Shown here in pieces: positions 24,357 to 33,300 of a DNA stretch of 35,642 bases. Under the pieces are notes generated by a model. It saw only the letters and a program-made list of their open reading frames with translations, did not search any database and was not told the origin of the DNA. A program made the position numbers and the translations under genes. Within the stretch, counting starts at the first letter, position 1. Each line of letters opens with the position of its first letter. Location of the stretch: the NCBI GenBank assembly GCA_009786285.1, contig WQTK01000336.1:1-35642 (forward strand), in the 5' to 3' direction. The stretch is from Candidatus Fibrimonadales bacterium (GTDB taxonomy: Bacteria > Fibrobacterota > Fibrobacteria > Fibrobacterales > Fibrobacteraceae).

Positions 24357-25171
24357 TTGTAAAAGATACGGAAGTAGCTGTAATGCAAATAAATAATGAA
24401 GATTATATTTGCATTACGGATATGATTAAAGCCAAAGACGGAGACTTTTTCGTTTCCGACTGGCTAAGAAACCGTAATACACTAGAATATATAGGAATTT
24501 GGGAACAAATCTATAATAAGGATTTTAATTATACCGAATTCGCCATAATTAAAAGTCAGGCTGGGCTTAATAGCTTTAGAATCAGCGTTAAAGAATTGAT
24601 TGAAAAAACGAATATTATCTGCTTACAAGCTAAAGCTGGCCGATACGGTGGTACATATGCCCATAAAGATGTTGCGTTTGAATTCGCTTTGTGGATAAGT
24701 CCAGAATTTAAAATATACGTTGTCAAAGAGTTTCAACGTCTTAAAGAAGAAGAACAAAAAGTTTTAGGTTGGACGGCGAAGCGAGAATTGGCAAAGGTAA
24801 ACTATCACATTCATACCGATGCTATAAAACGTAACCTTATTCCTGCCAAACTAACTTCAAAGCAAATTTCTGCTATTTACGCTAATGAAGCCGATATACT
24901 TAATGTTGCATTATTCGGTGTAACCGCCAAAGAATGGCGAGAAGCTAACCCCAATAACAAAGGCAATATTCGTGATTATGCTTCTATTAATGAATTGATT
25001 TGCCTTTCAAACATGGAAAATCTCAACGCAGTTTTTATCAACGATGGGTTTACGCAAAAAGAACGGCTAATAAAGTTAAATTTAATCGCTATTCAGCAAA
25101 TGAAGGTTTTGATGGATGTGGAAAATAAGAAATTGTTGAAATTACCTGTTACGGAAATAAAATTAAGTTAG
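24344..25171 (+). CDS. KilA-N domain protein
   Basis: YICITDMIKAKDGDFFVSDWLRNRNTLEYIGIWEQIYN...GRYGGTYAHKDVAFEFALWISPEFKIYVVKEFQRLKEEE is a KilA-N-like DNA-binding fold. GTG start. Confidence 0.85.
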   Translation: MAKIIVKDTEVAVMQINNEDYICITDMIKAKDGDFFVSDWLRNRNTLEYIGIWEQIYNKDFNYTEFAIIKSQAGLNSFRISVKELIEKTNIICLQAKAGRYGGTYAHKDVAFEFALWISPEFKIYVVKEFQRLKEEEQKVLGWTAKRELAKVNYHIHTDAIKRNLIPAKLTSKQISAIYANEADILNVALFGVTAKEWREANPNNKGNIRDYASINELICLSNMENLNAVFINDGFTQKERLIKLNLIAIQQMKVLMDVENKKLLKLPVTEIKLS

Positions 25172-25215
25172 TGGTTACAAAAAAACAACGAGTTTGAGCA
25201 AATTTAAGCGTTTCC

Positions 25216-25260
25216 CCACTAGCCGTGCGAAGTTATTCAGCATTTTTACTATATTAGAAT
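25216..25260 (+). repeat. Heptamer-plus-promoter repeat, copy B
   Basis: ccactagccgtgcgaagttattcagcatttttactatattagaat. Confidence 0.85.
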
Positions 25261-25289
25261 TAATTAGAATTATATCAGGATACCGAATT

Positions 25290-28200
25290 ATGCATTTGTA
25301 TAGATACATAGCCCCATTTTTATTCCCAGCCTTGCTGTGCGCGCAAGGTGCTGTGTGGGATGGCACAAATGATACAGCTTGGTACGCAAGTAATCCTTTG
25401 GCTACGGAATTTACCATTTCTACTGCGGAGGAGCTTGCGGGTCTGGCTGTTCTTGTGAACAACGGCAACTCGTTTCAGGGCAAGACGGTGATGCTTGGGG
25501 CAAACATTGTTTTGAACGATACTGCTGGGTGGCGGAAATGGGATGAGAATACAACCGGTTTGGAGCAGTGGATTCAGATAGGCAGTTCGGGGAAGGCGTT
25601 TAGGGGCAATTTTGATGGTAAAGGTTTTATTATTAGTGGGCTTTATATTAACAGTACGGGGGACAATCAGGGTTTGTTTGGCGTGGCGTTTGGGGGGAAG
25701 ATTAGCAATGTTGGGTTGGTTGGGTTTTATGTTGGGGGTAAAGATAATGTGGGGAGCATTGTTGGCTCTTCTCGTTGCACGGCTTTGGATAATGACAGTA
25801 CGCAATATTGTTCTGACGGAGTTATAAAAAATTACGGTTTTTTGACTGACACCAGAGACAACAACAAGAAATACAAAACCGTTGTAATTGGCAACCAAAC
25901 ATGGATGGCTGAGAATTTGGATTACTATTATACAATACCTAACATGGGTTCATGGGGGACATGTATAAGTAACTGCAAATACGGTCTGTTGTATGATTGG
26001 GAATTTGTTATGCAAATAAATAGCAATAGTTGCTATCCTAACTGCAATAAGAGCATTGGAACTAATCACCAAGGCATTTGCCCAAGTGGTTGGCATATTC
26101 CTACTAAGGAGGAGTGGAATGCTTTGATAAACTTTGTTGGTCCAATGTCAGGAACAAAGTTGAAGGCAACGAGTGGATGGAATAACGATGGCAATGGTAC
26201 GGACGATTACGGTTTTTCTGCCCTGCCAGGAGGATATAAATATAAAAATGGTTCAGCCATGTATTATGGCTTAGCAGGCTTCTGGTGGAGTACTGACAGC
26301 ATTGCGGAATTGCAGATGTTTTACAACAATAACAATGCCTCAGTAATGTCTGCTTCTAAGGATCAAGTGCGTTCCGTTAGGTGTTTGAAGAATATTTCAG
26401 ACACCCCCTCAGATATTCCCAATAGCACTATAACGAATACCTACGCCATTGGCAATGTTTCCGGCATTAACAATGTTGGCGGCATAATTGGCAACGGCGG
26501 TGCGATGGAGTACTCCTACTTCGTTGGAAACGTAACAGGAACAGGCAGCAACGTTGACGGCATATACGGATCAAATACCAATGTAAGTAACTCCTATTTT
26601 AATCCCCCAATCGACAATGATTATACAAATTGGGACTTCACAAATGTATGGGCTAAATTCTCCGATGCCAATGGCGGCTATCCCATTTTCCGAGCCTCGC
26701 CATATTTGCAAAATACGGCCATGTCCTTAGTGCAACCGTCATATACATACACCGGAGACTCAATAAAACCACAAGTAAAAATAATTCACGCAAACAACCA
26801 ACTTGAGGAAAATACGCATTACACATTAAGTTATTCCAATAACCTAAATGCAGGCACCGCCACAGTCACCGCAACTGGAAAAGGCGTATACACAGGCTCC
26901 AAATCCATTGACTTTACAATAAAACCTGCGACAGGCACGGCACAACTGCCTACAGTCAACGTCTTAAACGCAACTTACGGACAATTCGTCGCAAATATCA
27001 CGTTGCCTCCAAATTGCAGATGGATGTATCCAATTTTCGAGATAAACAGAGCTGGCTCCCAGTCATTCGAAGCAAAATGCTTTAACCCAAACTACATCGA
27101 CAGCGCCACCGGCCCAATTTATGTCAACGTTGCCAAAGCCGCAGGTTCCGGCACCGCCACCATTCACAACTGGATATACGGTCAACCCAGTACCCCATCC
27201 ATAGACAATCCCAACGGCGCAGTCTTGGTCTATAAATACAAAGGCATTGACGGCACAGACTACCAAAGCGAAACAATTCCCTCAAACGCAGGCAAATACA
27301 CTATGACCGTGACTTTCCTCACAACCCAAAACTACGAGGAACACACCACGGAACCGGACTCCTTTACTATAAACAAGGCACAAGGAACATGCTCCGTACA
27401 AACGGATAACTACAAGCCCAGCAATCCTTCAACTCCAAAATGCGAAGCCGACAACAATGATCTGAATTCTGTTACTGTATCATACTCAAGCGCAAACTAT
27501 CCGGAAAACATAACCCCTCCCAGCAATGTCGGCCAATACCAAATAAAAGCCATCTTCAATGAAACAGATAATTTCTTAGAGTGCCGAGACTCCAGCATTT
27601 TTTACATCTACTTAAACGACATATTTCCCCCAAAAGCGAAAAATCCAACCTATACCAGCACATCCCAAACAGGCTTCCCGGACATGGCAATAGGTCAATA
27701 TTACACCCTTTCAGGCGATACTGAAGCCATCAACGCAGGTTTGTACAATGCTATTGCCACTCTACTTGGTGGTTATACCTGGTATGATAATACTACTGAT
27801 GCAATACCCATTTCTTGGGAAATAAAGAAGGCAGCAAGCGAATTCATCGCCCTTGGCACCCTCTCCGGCACATACGCAAATGGTATTGCCTTGAAAGACA
27901 TAAGCCTCCCTTCCGACAAATACCAGTGGAAAGAACCGAATTCTCTCCTCAATGCCGGCGAAAAAAGCTTCATGGCCTATTACACCGAAAGCAAAAGCAA
28001 CCACCTGCCGGATTCCAGCTATGTACAAGTCAACATCAAAAAGGCGGCGGGGACAGAACGATTCATAGACATAGATACAATAACAGTTTCTTACAACTCT
28101 AATTTATATCTGTTCCATGTTAAAATTCCAGATAGCAGCAGCTACAAATGGGATGACAACACCACCCCAATTGACACTGTAGGCATCAATTCCTACAAAG

Positions 28201-29834
28201 CGGTTTACACCGACCCAAGCGGAAACTATGAACCGGATACCGGAAACGTCTATGTGAAAGTTGAAAAAGGCAAAGGCACCGGCACAGTCAGCATAAAAGG
28301 ATGGACATACGACCAGCAGGCTAGCGAACCGAGCCACACATCTTTTACAAATCCCGGCACTCCAACAATAAAATACGAAGACACAGATGGCGGCGAATAT
28401 TCAGAGCAACCCAAAAACGCTGGCAATTACAAAATAATAGCCACATTCCCGCCAAGCGATTTATACAACTCGTTTGACACAACAGCAACATTCACAATCA
28501 ACAAAGCCCAAGGCTCCGGCATGGTGAAAATATCAGACTGGCATTTTGGCGAACAACAACCTACGCCCACTCTTACAGTAACAACAAACGACACTACCGA
28601 AAAAGGAATCACATTCAATTACCGCAGCAAAGATGGCTACACACAATTCCCCAACCCCGGCGAATACATAATTGAAGCCACTTTCCCCGAAAACGCAAAT
28701 TATGAAGCACACAAAGCCACTGCCGAATTTAAAATATTAAAAGCCAACGTGCAAGTCACTTGGACCCCCGCCTGTGGCTATGAATTCACCTACAACGAAG
28801 AACCGCAAAGCCCAATGCCAAGCGCAGCAGGCTATAACTTGGCTCTCCAGACAAACCCCGGAATAGACGCATCACCAAGCTACATAGCAGCGGCAGCAGA
28901 ACCCGCAGGCGTAATTTTGACAAATAACAACTGCTCTTACTCAATCAAACCAAAACCCATAACCGTAACATGGAAAAAAGAAAGCAAATACGTTTACAAC
29001 AAATACACCCAAGGCCCAACCGCCACAATAGAGGAGCCCGGCATAGACTTCAATGTTTACCTATACAGCGGCGCAGGCAAATACAACAATGAAAACCATA
29101 ACGCTCCATACATCACAATAACCTCCTCCAACGCAGGCAACTACGACCCGCAACCAAGAACCACAGACTACGAAATCCTCAAAAAAGACCTAACACCCAA
29201 ATTCGAAACAAACCTCCCCGACTTCGCATACAAAAACGACACTCTCAGAGTCCCAAGCGAAGTGTTCCAAGACACCACCGCCCTCCAACAAATCCTCGAC
29301 TCAATTGTAGCATACGAAGGCTTCGCCACAGACACCGTAAAAAAAGAAACCGACGACGCAAAAGTCCTAACCGGCAAAGCAGAGGTCAAAATTGATTATG
29401 ACGTCGATAGGGGCGTAGCTCGCTACGCCCCTGTGCTGGCAAAACGTGTAGAAACCACCCAAAAAGCCACCGCAACAATAATCACAGATGGCGTATCCGC
29501 AGACAACTACGCTCCCCTAACACGTGCCATAACAATAGTGGAAATGGCAGACTACGAAGGCGGCTATGCAATGTTCTGCAAAAGAGAAGAAAAGTGCATA
29601 GCGCTCAGCGAAGAAATCTGCGACTTCCTAGATGGCAAAGTAGTGCCAACCTGCGGCGAAGTGCCAATTCTTCACTCTCAACTCTCCACTCTCAACTCTC
29701 AACTTCCAAAATACTACACCCTCAAAGGCACCTTCCTCGGAACTCAAAAACCAACCGCACCTGGGATATATATTGAAGTAAGGGCTGAAAATTTTCAGCC
29801 CCAACAACGAATTAGGAAAGTTATTGTGAAATAG
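25290..29834 (+). CDS. Large secreted surface protein: signal peptide, GLUG-like region interrupted by a FISUMP-like (Fibrobacter major paralogous) domain, tandem Ig/MBG-like repeats, T9SS-like C-terminus
   Basis: Signal peptide MHLYRYIAPFLFPALLCAQGA. FISUMP-like YKTVVIGNQTWMAENLDYY...CPSGWHIPTKEEW...DDYGFSALPGGY...FWWSTD...RSVRCLKN. Repeated KAxGxGT linkers. C-terminal GIYIEVRAENFQPQQRIRKVIVK. Start moved from 25194 to 25290. Confidence 0.88.
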   Translation: MHLYRYIAPFLFPALLCAQGAVWDGTNDTAWYASNPLATEFTISTAEELAGLAVLVNNGNSFQGKTVMLGANIVLNDTAGWRKWDENTTGLEQWIQIGSSGKAFRGNFDGKGFIISGLYINSTGDNQGLFGVAFGGKISNVGLVGFYVGGKDNVGSIVGSSRCTALDNDSTQYCSDGVIKNYGFLTDTRDNNKKYKTVVIGNQTWMAENLDYYYTIPNMGSWGTCISNCKYGLLYDWEFVMQINSNSCYPNCNKSIGTNHQGICPSGWHIPTKEEWNALINFVGPMSGTKLKATSGWNNDGNGTDDYGFSALPGGYKYKNGSAMYYGLAGFWWSTDSIAELQMFYNNNNASVMSASKDQVRSVRCLKNISDTPSDIPNSTITNTYAIGNVSGINNVGGIIGNGGAMEYSYFVGNVTGTGSNVDGIYGSNTNVSNSYFNPPIDNDYTNWDFTNVWAKFSDANGGYPIFRASPYLQNTAMSLVQPSYTYTGDSIKPQVKIIHANNQLEENTHYTLSYSNNLNAGTATVTATGKGVYTGSKSIDFTIKPATGTAQLPTVNVLNATYGQFVANITLPPNCRWMYPIFEINRAGSQSFEAKCFNPNYIDSATGPIYVNVAKAAGSGTATIHNWIYGQPSTPSIDNPNGAVLVYKYKGIDGTDYQSETIPSNAGKYTMTVTFLTTQNYEEHTTEPDSFTINKAQGTCSVQTDNYKPSNPSTPKCEADNNDLNSVTVSYSSANYPENITPPSNVGQYQIKAIFNETDNFLECRDSSIFYIYLNDIFPPKAKNPTYTSTSQTGFPDMAIGQYYTLSGDTEAINAGLYNAIATLLGGYTWYDNTTDAIPISWEIKKAASEFIALGTLSGTYANGIALKDISLPSDKYQWKEPNSLLNAGEKSFMAYYTESKSNHLPDSSYVQVNIKKAAGTERFIDIDTITVSYNSNLYLFHVKIPDSSSYKWDDNTTPIDTVGINSYKAVYTDPSGNYEPDTGNVYVKVEKGKGTGTVSIKGWTYDQQASEPSHTSFTNPGTPTIKYEDTDGGEYSEQPKNAGNYKIIATFPPSDLYNSFDTTATFTINKAQGSGMVKISDWHFGEQQPTPTLTVTTNDTTEKGITFNYRSKDGYTQFPNPGEYIIEATFPENANYEAHKATAEFKILKANVQVTWTPACGYEFTYNEEPQSPMPSAAGYNLALQTNPGIDASPSYIAAAAEPAGVILTNNNCSYSIKPKPITVTWKKESKYVYNKYTQGPTATIEEPGIDFNVYLYSGAGKYNNENHNAPYITITSSNAGNYDPQPRTTDYEILKKDLTPKFETNLPDFAYKNDTLRVPSEVFQDTTALQQILDSIVAYEGFATDTVKKETDDAKVLTGKAEVKIDYDVDRGVARYAPVLAKRVETTQKATATIITDGVSADNYAPLTRAITIVEMADYEGGYAMFCKREEKCIALSEEICDFLDGKVVPTCGEVPILHSQLSTLNSQLPKYYTLKGTFLGTQKPTAPGIYIEVRAENFQPQQRIRKVIVK
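29409..29432. repeat. In-frame inverted repeat within the surface-protein gene
   Basis: AGGGGCGTAGC-TC-GCTACGCCCCT, an 11-bp perfect stem encoding DRGVARYAP. Confidence 0.85.
29674..29708 (+). repeat. ACTCTCA heptamer tandem repeat inside the surface-protein gene
   Basis: actctca actctcc actctca actctca acttcca, encoding SQLSTLNSQLP. Confidence 0.9.
29782..29801. repeat. 20-bp perfect palindrome in the 3' end of the surface-protein gene
   Basis: GGGCTGAAAATTTTCAGCCC, coding for part of VRAENFQP. Confidence 0.85.
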
Positions 29835-29840
29835 TAGCGG

Positions 29841-30065
29841 CTACTTGCTCATAATATTCGTAATCACCGTTGCTATAGCTATAGAAGCGGCACAAATGCT
29901 GCCTATTACAGCGGTCATTCGTGAAGAGTCCGCACGAAATTTCTCCAGTTTAACCCCAAACTCCGACATCTTGTCGCTAACATCTGCTCGCAGCTTTTCG
30001 AAATTTATGCTAATAGCATTGAATTTTTCATCCAATGCATCCATACGCTCGTCCATTGAATCCAT
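29841..30065 (-). CDS. Small coiled-coil protein with C-terminal TM anchor
   Basis: MDSMDERMDALDEKFNAISINFEKLRADVSDKMSEFGVKLEKF heptad pattern, then TAVIGSICAASIAIATVITNIM. Confidence 0.6.
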   Translation of the reverse strand: MDSMDERMDALDEKFNAISINFEKLRADVSDKMSEFGVKLEKFRADSSRMTAVIGSICAASIAIATVITNIMSK

Positions 30066-30164
30066 TCTCGTTCCATAGTCGCATTCAACATTCTTCTGCT
30101 AGCCACCCAGTAAAAACCAGCAACACCGGGGATATATAATCTTATAAATTTCTATCTTACCCCC

Positions 30165-30569
30165 ATGCTTAAAGCAAAAAAGGCGCAAAAAGACGCAGAA
30201 GAGATAAAAGCCTCCGCCATAGACTTCTTTTTAAAAGACATTGAAGCATTAAAGCAATTCGTAAAAAAAATGCGCAATGATTTTGAACAAGACGATTTGG
30301 TTTTTGCGCTGAAAATGTTTGTACTCAGCAACAATAAAATTTTCGATATGGCAGAATATATGAAAGGCCAAAGCCAACTTGCTGATGAATATGTAAAAAC
30401 ACAGAAAAAAAAGATTATTAGCCCTGAAGAACGTCGCGCTGCCTTTGAAAAATGGATAAAAGACAATGCCGCGTCTTACAGAAAAAACACCGTATTCAAA
30501 CAAATTCGCGATATAGATAAAATGGCAAAAGAAATTGTACCGGCAATAAAACCCTTAATTGAAACATGA
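30165..30569 (+). CDS. Helical protein of unknown function, coupled to the ABC-class ATPase gene
   Basis: 134 aa, Lys/Glu-rich. TATCTT box 6 nt upstream of the ATG. Stop overlaps the next start (ATGA). Confidence 0.75.
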   Translation: MLKAKKAQKDAEEIKASAIDFFLKDIEALKQFVKKMRNDFEQDDLVFALKMFVLSNNKIFDMAEYMKGQSQLADEYVKTQKKKIISPEERRAAFEKWIKDNAASYRKNTVFKQIRDIDKMAKEIVPAIKPLIET

Positions 30570-32200
30570 AAGAACTTCACCAAAGACTGCTTAAACTGCA
30601 CGGCAAACCCTATGGCGTATATAAAAGCTTTCAGGGACAGTATTTCAGCTTTGGCGATTTTACACTTAAATTCACACACATACAAGGCGACCCTCATGCG
30701 CAGCCTTCAAGAATAATGCTCAGCGCAAAAACTGCCTCGCTCGGTTTCCCGGAAGAATTGCATTGCAACCCGGAAAAAGAAATGGCTCTTGCGGACTTTT
30801 TGCTCAGGCAATTCACAGAAACTCCCGAGAACATTGGCATTGTAAAAGCGCACTGCCAAATTATGCTGCGAAACTCCATGTGTATTGAAAATGGAATTGT
30901 TCGCATGCTCGCAAGCGTGAACCTGCCCGGAGAAGGCCGGCGAATTGAAGGCGACAAGGCATCCGAGCTTTTAATCGGAACCCTCTCAGACTGGGTGACC
31001 AAAGCGATGTATTGGAATAATCTGGATAAGGAAAAATGCGAAGCACATATGCAATGCTTGGCAAACAGAAATTTTTTGCTCTCTCAACTCGCAGAAAAAA
31101 AACTCGCCGCCTTTGTTCCTAACAATGCTATTTTGCCAAGAGAAAGCGGCGTTTCGGAAGCACCAATGCAAAGCGCCGTTCCTTTTATCTCTCCGCCTGA
31201 GTTGCTTGCGCATTTAAGCCTGCCAAACGGAGAACAAATTGCAGGCATGGGAATTCCTTGCGGCGTGACAGTGATAGCAGGCGGCGGCTTTCACGGAAAG
31301 TCCACGCTTTTGCACGCCTTGGAAGAGGCGGTTTATCCGCATATTCCTGGCGATGGCAGAGAACTTATTGTTATAGACCAAAGCGCGACTCCAATAAAAA
31401 CGGAAGAAGGCAGAGTGGTAAACGGAACAGACATTTCGTCTCTTGTGCGGGAGCTGCCTTTGCAAGGCAGCACAAAATGCTTCACGACAAAAAACGCAAG
31501 CGGCGCAACAAGCCAGGCAACAAATTTGCTGGAAGCGCTGGAACTTGGCGCAAGCACTATTCTAATTGACGAAGATGCTTCTGCAGTGAATTTTTTAATT
31601 CGTGATTTGCGAATGCGGGAATTGATAAATTCAAAGCGCGAACCGCTTATACCTTTAACCGACCGCATAAGAGAGCTGGCAAGCAAAGGAATAAATTTCA
31701 TCATAGTAGCCGGAGCCTGCGGAGATTATTTGTCATTGGCAGACACGGTAATCGCATTCACGGAATACAAAGCAGAGTGTTTAACGGAAAGGGCAAAAAA
31801 TATTACAAAACATATATGCGAAATTGCGCCTCCATTGAAAAATTTTAAACAAAATCGTTCGGTGAACACAGAAATTTTACAGTCCGGTTTGCAGCCGAGT
31901 TCACCAATAGAAAAAAATATAAAGATAAAAGTGGCGGCAGGGCAAATTTCCATAGGCAAACTGAAAATTGATTTGCGAAAATTTCCAACATTTTGCCATC
32001 AGGAATTGCAAAGAGGAATTGCGGAAATTCTTTATAATTTTATCAAAGAGAACAATGGCGGCAATTTGAAAGAATATTTTGAGCTTTTTTACGGAAAATT
32101 GCCGGAAAACGAAGCCAACGATTTAGCTCTGCCGCGAGTCATGGAACTGGGTGCCGCATTTTTGAGAATCGGGTGGCAATTACCATCTGGCGATTGCTAA
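30566..32200 (+). CDS. Predicted ATPase of the ABC class (COG3044/PF09818-like)
   Basis: Walker A TVIAGGGFHGKSTLLHALE; TILIDEDASAVNFLIRDLRMRELI...EPLIPLTDRIRELASKGINFIIVAGACGDYLSLADTVIAFTEY matches the family's typical motif order. Confidence 0.88.
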   Translation: MKELHQRLLKLHGKPYGVYKSFQGQYFSFGDFTLKFTHIQGDPHAQPSRIMLSAKTASLGFPEELHCNPEKEMALADFLLRQFTETPENIGIVKAHCQIMLRNSMCIENGIVRMLASVNLPGEGRRIEGDKASELLIGTLSDWVTKAMYWNNLDKEKCEAHMQCLANRNFLLSQLAEKKLAAFVPNNAILPRESGVSEAPMQSAVPFISPPELLAHLSLPNGEQIAGMGIPCGVTVIAGGGFHGKSTLLHALEEAVYPHIPGDGRELIVIDQSATPIKTEEGRVVNGTDISSLVRELPLQGSTKCFTTKNASGATSQATNLLEALELGASTILIDEDASAVNFLIRDLRMRELINSKREPLIPLTDRIRELASKGINFIIVAGACGDYLSLADTVIAFTEYKAECLTERAKNITKHICEIAPPLKNFKQNRSVNTEILQSGLQPSSPIEKNIKIKVAAGQISIGKLKIDLRKFPTFCHQELQRGIAEILYNFIKENNGGNLKEYFELFYGKLPENEANDLALPRVMELGAAFLRIGWQLPSGDC

Positions 32201-33247
32201 AGAAGAAGTAGGCAGTGCGTCTCCGGCTGCGGCAGTTGTCTGTTTGCTTGCCGTGTCATAGATTTTTAGCTCATCAGAGTCTGCTACAAATAACCTGCCA
32301 GTTTCGCTGTCTAAAAGGAGGCCGCCAAAAGAATCGGTTATGCCCGGTAAGGCAATGCTTATTGCTTTGTTGCTCAGAGTTATCGACTTAACTGGCGCAT
32401 TGCCATAAGCAACGTAAACGCTTGCGTAGAGAATTTGATTTTTTTCATCAAGTGCTATGTTGCTAACTCCTCCGTCAAGCAGTGTTCCTATTGCTATAAT
32501 CTCCGAATTTCCTGTTTTTAAATCCACAGCTTCAATTCCGCTTTTTTCCAAGTCAATAGAAACATCGTCATTATATTTTTGCGAAGAAACATAAAGTTTT
32601 CCATTGCTTAAAACGCTAGAGCCCGGATTGTACAGATTCAACTGTATTGTATCTATAAGAGTTTTTGTAGAGGCATTTATGCGAATAAGAAGGCCAGGTT
32701 TTGTAGCTGAATAAAATTCCAGCCTTTGCGCAATAACAAGCAAGGTGTCTCCGCTGGCTTTAATGGAAGCCGCATTTGCTTCTATTATTGGCAAATCTAT
32801 TTTTTCGCCAAGCGCGCAGGTTGCAGGGTCAAATTCCTGCACATAATCCAAGTCGTATAAAGCGATGTATCCTTTATTGCCTATAACAACAACTTCGGAA
32901 GGATTTGAGAGGTCTTCTAATCTGATTTGTTTTGGAGTTTCATTTCCGATTTTATCTGCTTGCATGCAAGACAGAATATTGGTAGCTCCCCAGTCTTTGC
33001 GTTCTAAAACAAAGACATCTTTTCCATTTGCAAATACTTTTGAATCCTGGTCAAATAAAATTTCGCCGGGCGAAAGGCTTGTAGAGTTCGGGTCCATCCA
33101 GCGGAGCAAGCCCGTTTCGTAATTGCTTGTAAAATTCAGCAATAAGGAATTATTGTAAGATGAAATTTCGCCATCATCGTTGTCTTTTGAGCAAGCGAGC
33201 AAGGCGGCTGAGATTGCGAGAAGCGTAAAAGGGCGTGTTAGAAACAT
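32180..33247 (-). CDS. Beta-propeller (YncE/DUF5074-like) surface lipoprotein
   Basis: Lipobox LLACSKDNDD; repeats such as VVIGNKGYIALYDLDYVQEFDPATCALGEKIDLP and VLSNGKLYVSSQ. AGGAG SD upstream. Confidence 0.7.
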   Translation of the reverse strand: MFLTRPFTLLAISAALLACSKDNDDGEISSYNNSLLLNFTSNYETGLLRWMDPNSTSLSPGEILFDQDSKVFANGKDVFVLERKDWGATNILSCMQADKIGNETPKQIRLEDLSNPSEVVVIGNKGYIALYDLDYVQEFDPATCALGEKIDLPIIEANAASIKASGDTLLVIAQRLEFYSATKPGLLIRINASTKTLIDTIQLNLYNPGSSVLSNGKLYVSSQKYNDDVSIDLEKSGIEAVDLKTGNSEIIAIGTLLDGGVSNIALDEKNQILYASVYVAYGNAPVKSITLSNKAISIALPGITDSFGGLLLDSETGRLFVADSDELKIYDTASKQTTAAAGDALPTSSLAIARW

Positions 33248-33270
33248 GGTTCTCCTAATGGGGTAGAGGT

Positions 33271-33290
33271 AATGTAGAAATTTCTATATT
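33271..33290. promoter_or_regulatory. Abutting divergent -10 boxes AATGTAGAAATTTCTATATT
   Basis: TATATT (+, 33285-33290) is 10 nt before the ATG at 33301. TACATT (-, 33271-33276) serves the lipoprotein gene starting at 33247. Confidence 0.55.
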
Positions 33291-33300
33291 TCTAGATAGA

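Noticed and set aside
25194-25289. 32-aa N-terminal extension of the surface protein ORF
   Set aside because: Runs across repeat copy B and its promoter box. A proper signal peptide starts at 25290.
29845-30078. 77-aa plus-strand ORF
   Set aside because: Antisense to the coiled-coil/TM ORF, whose heptad pattern and TM are more protein-like.
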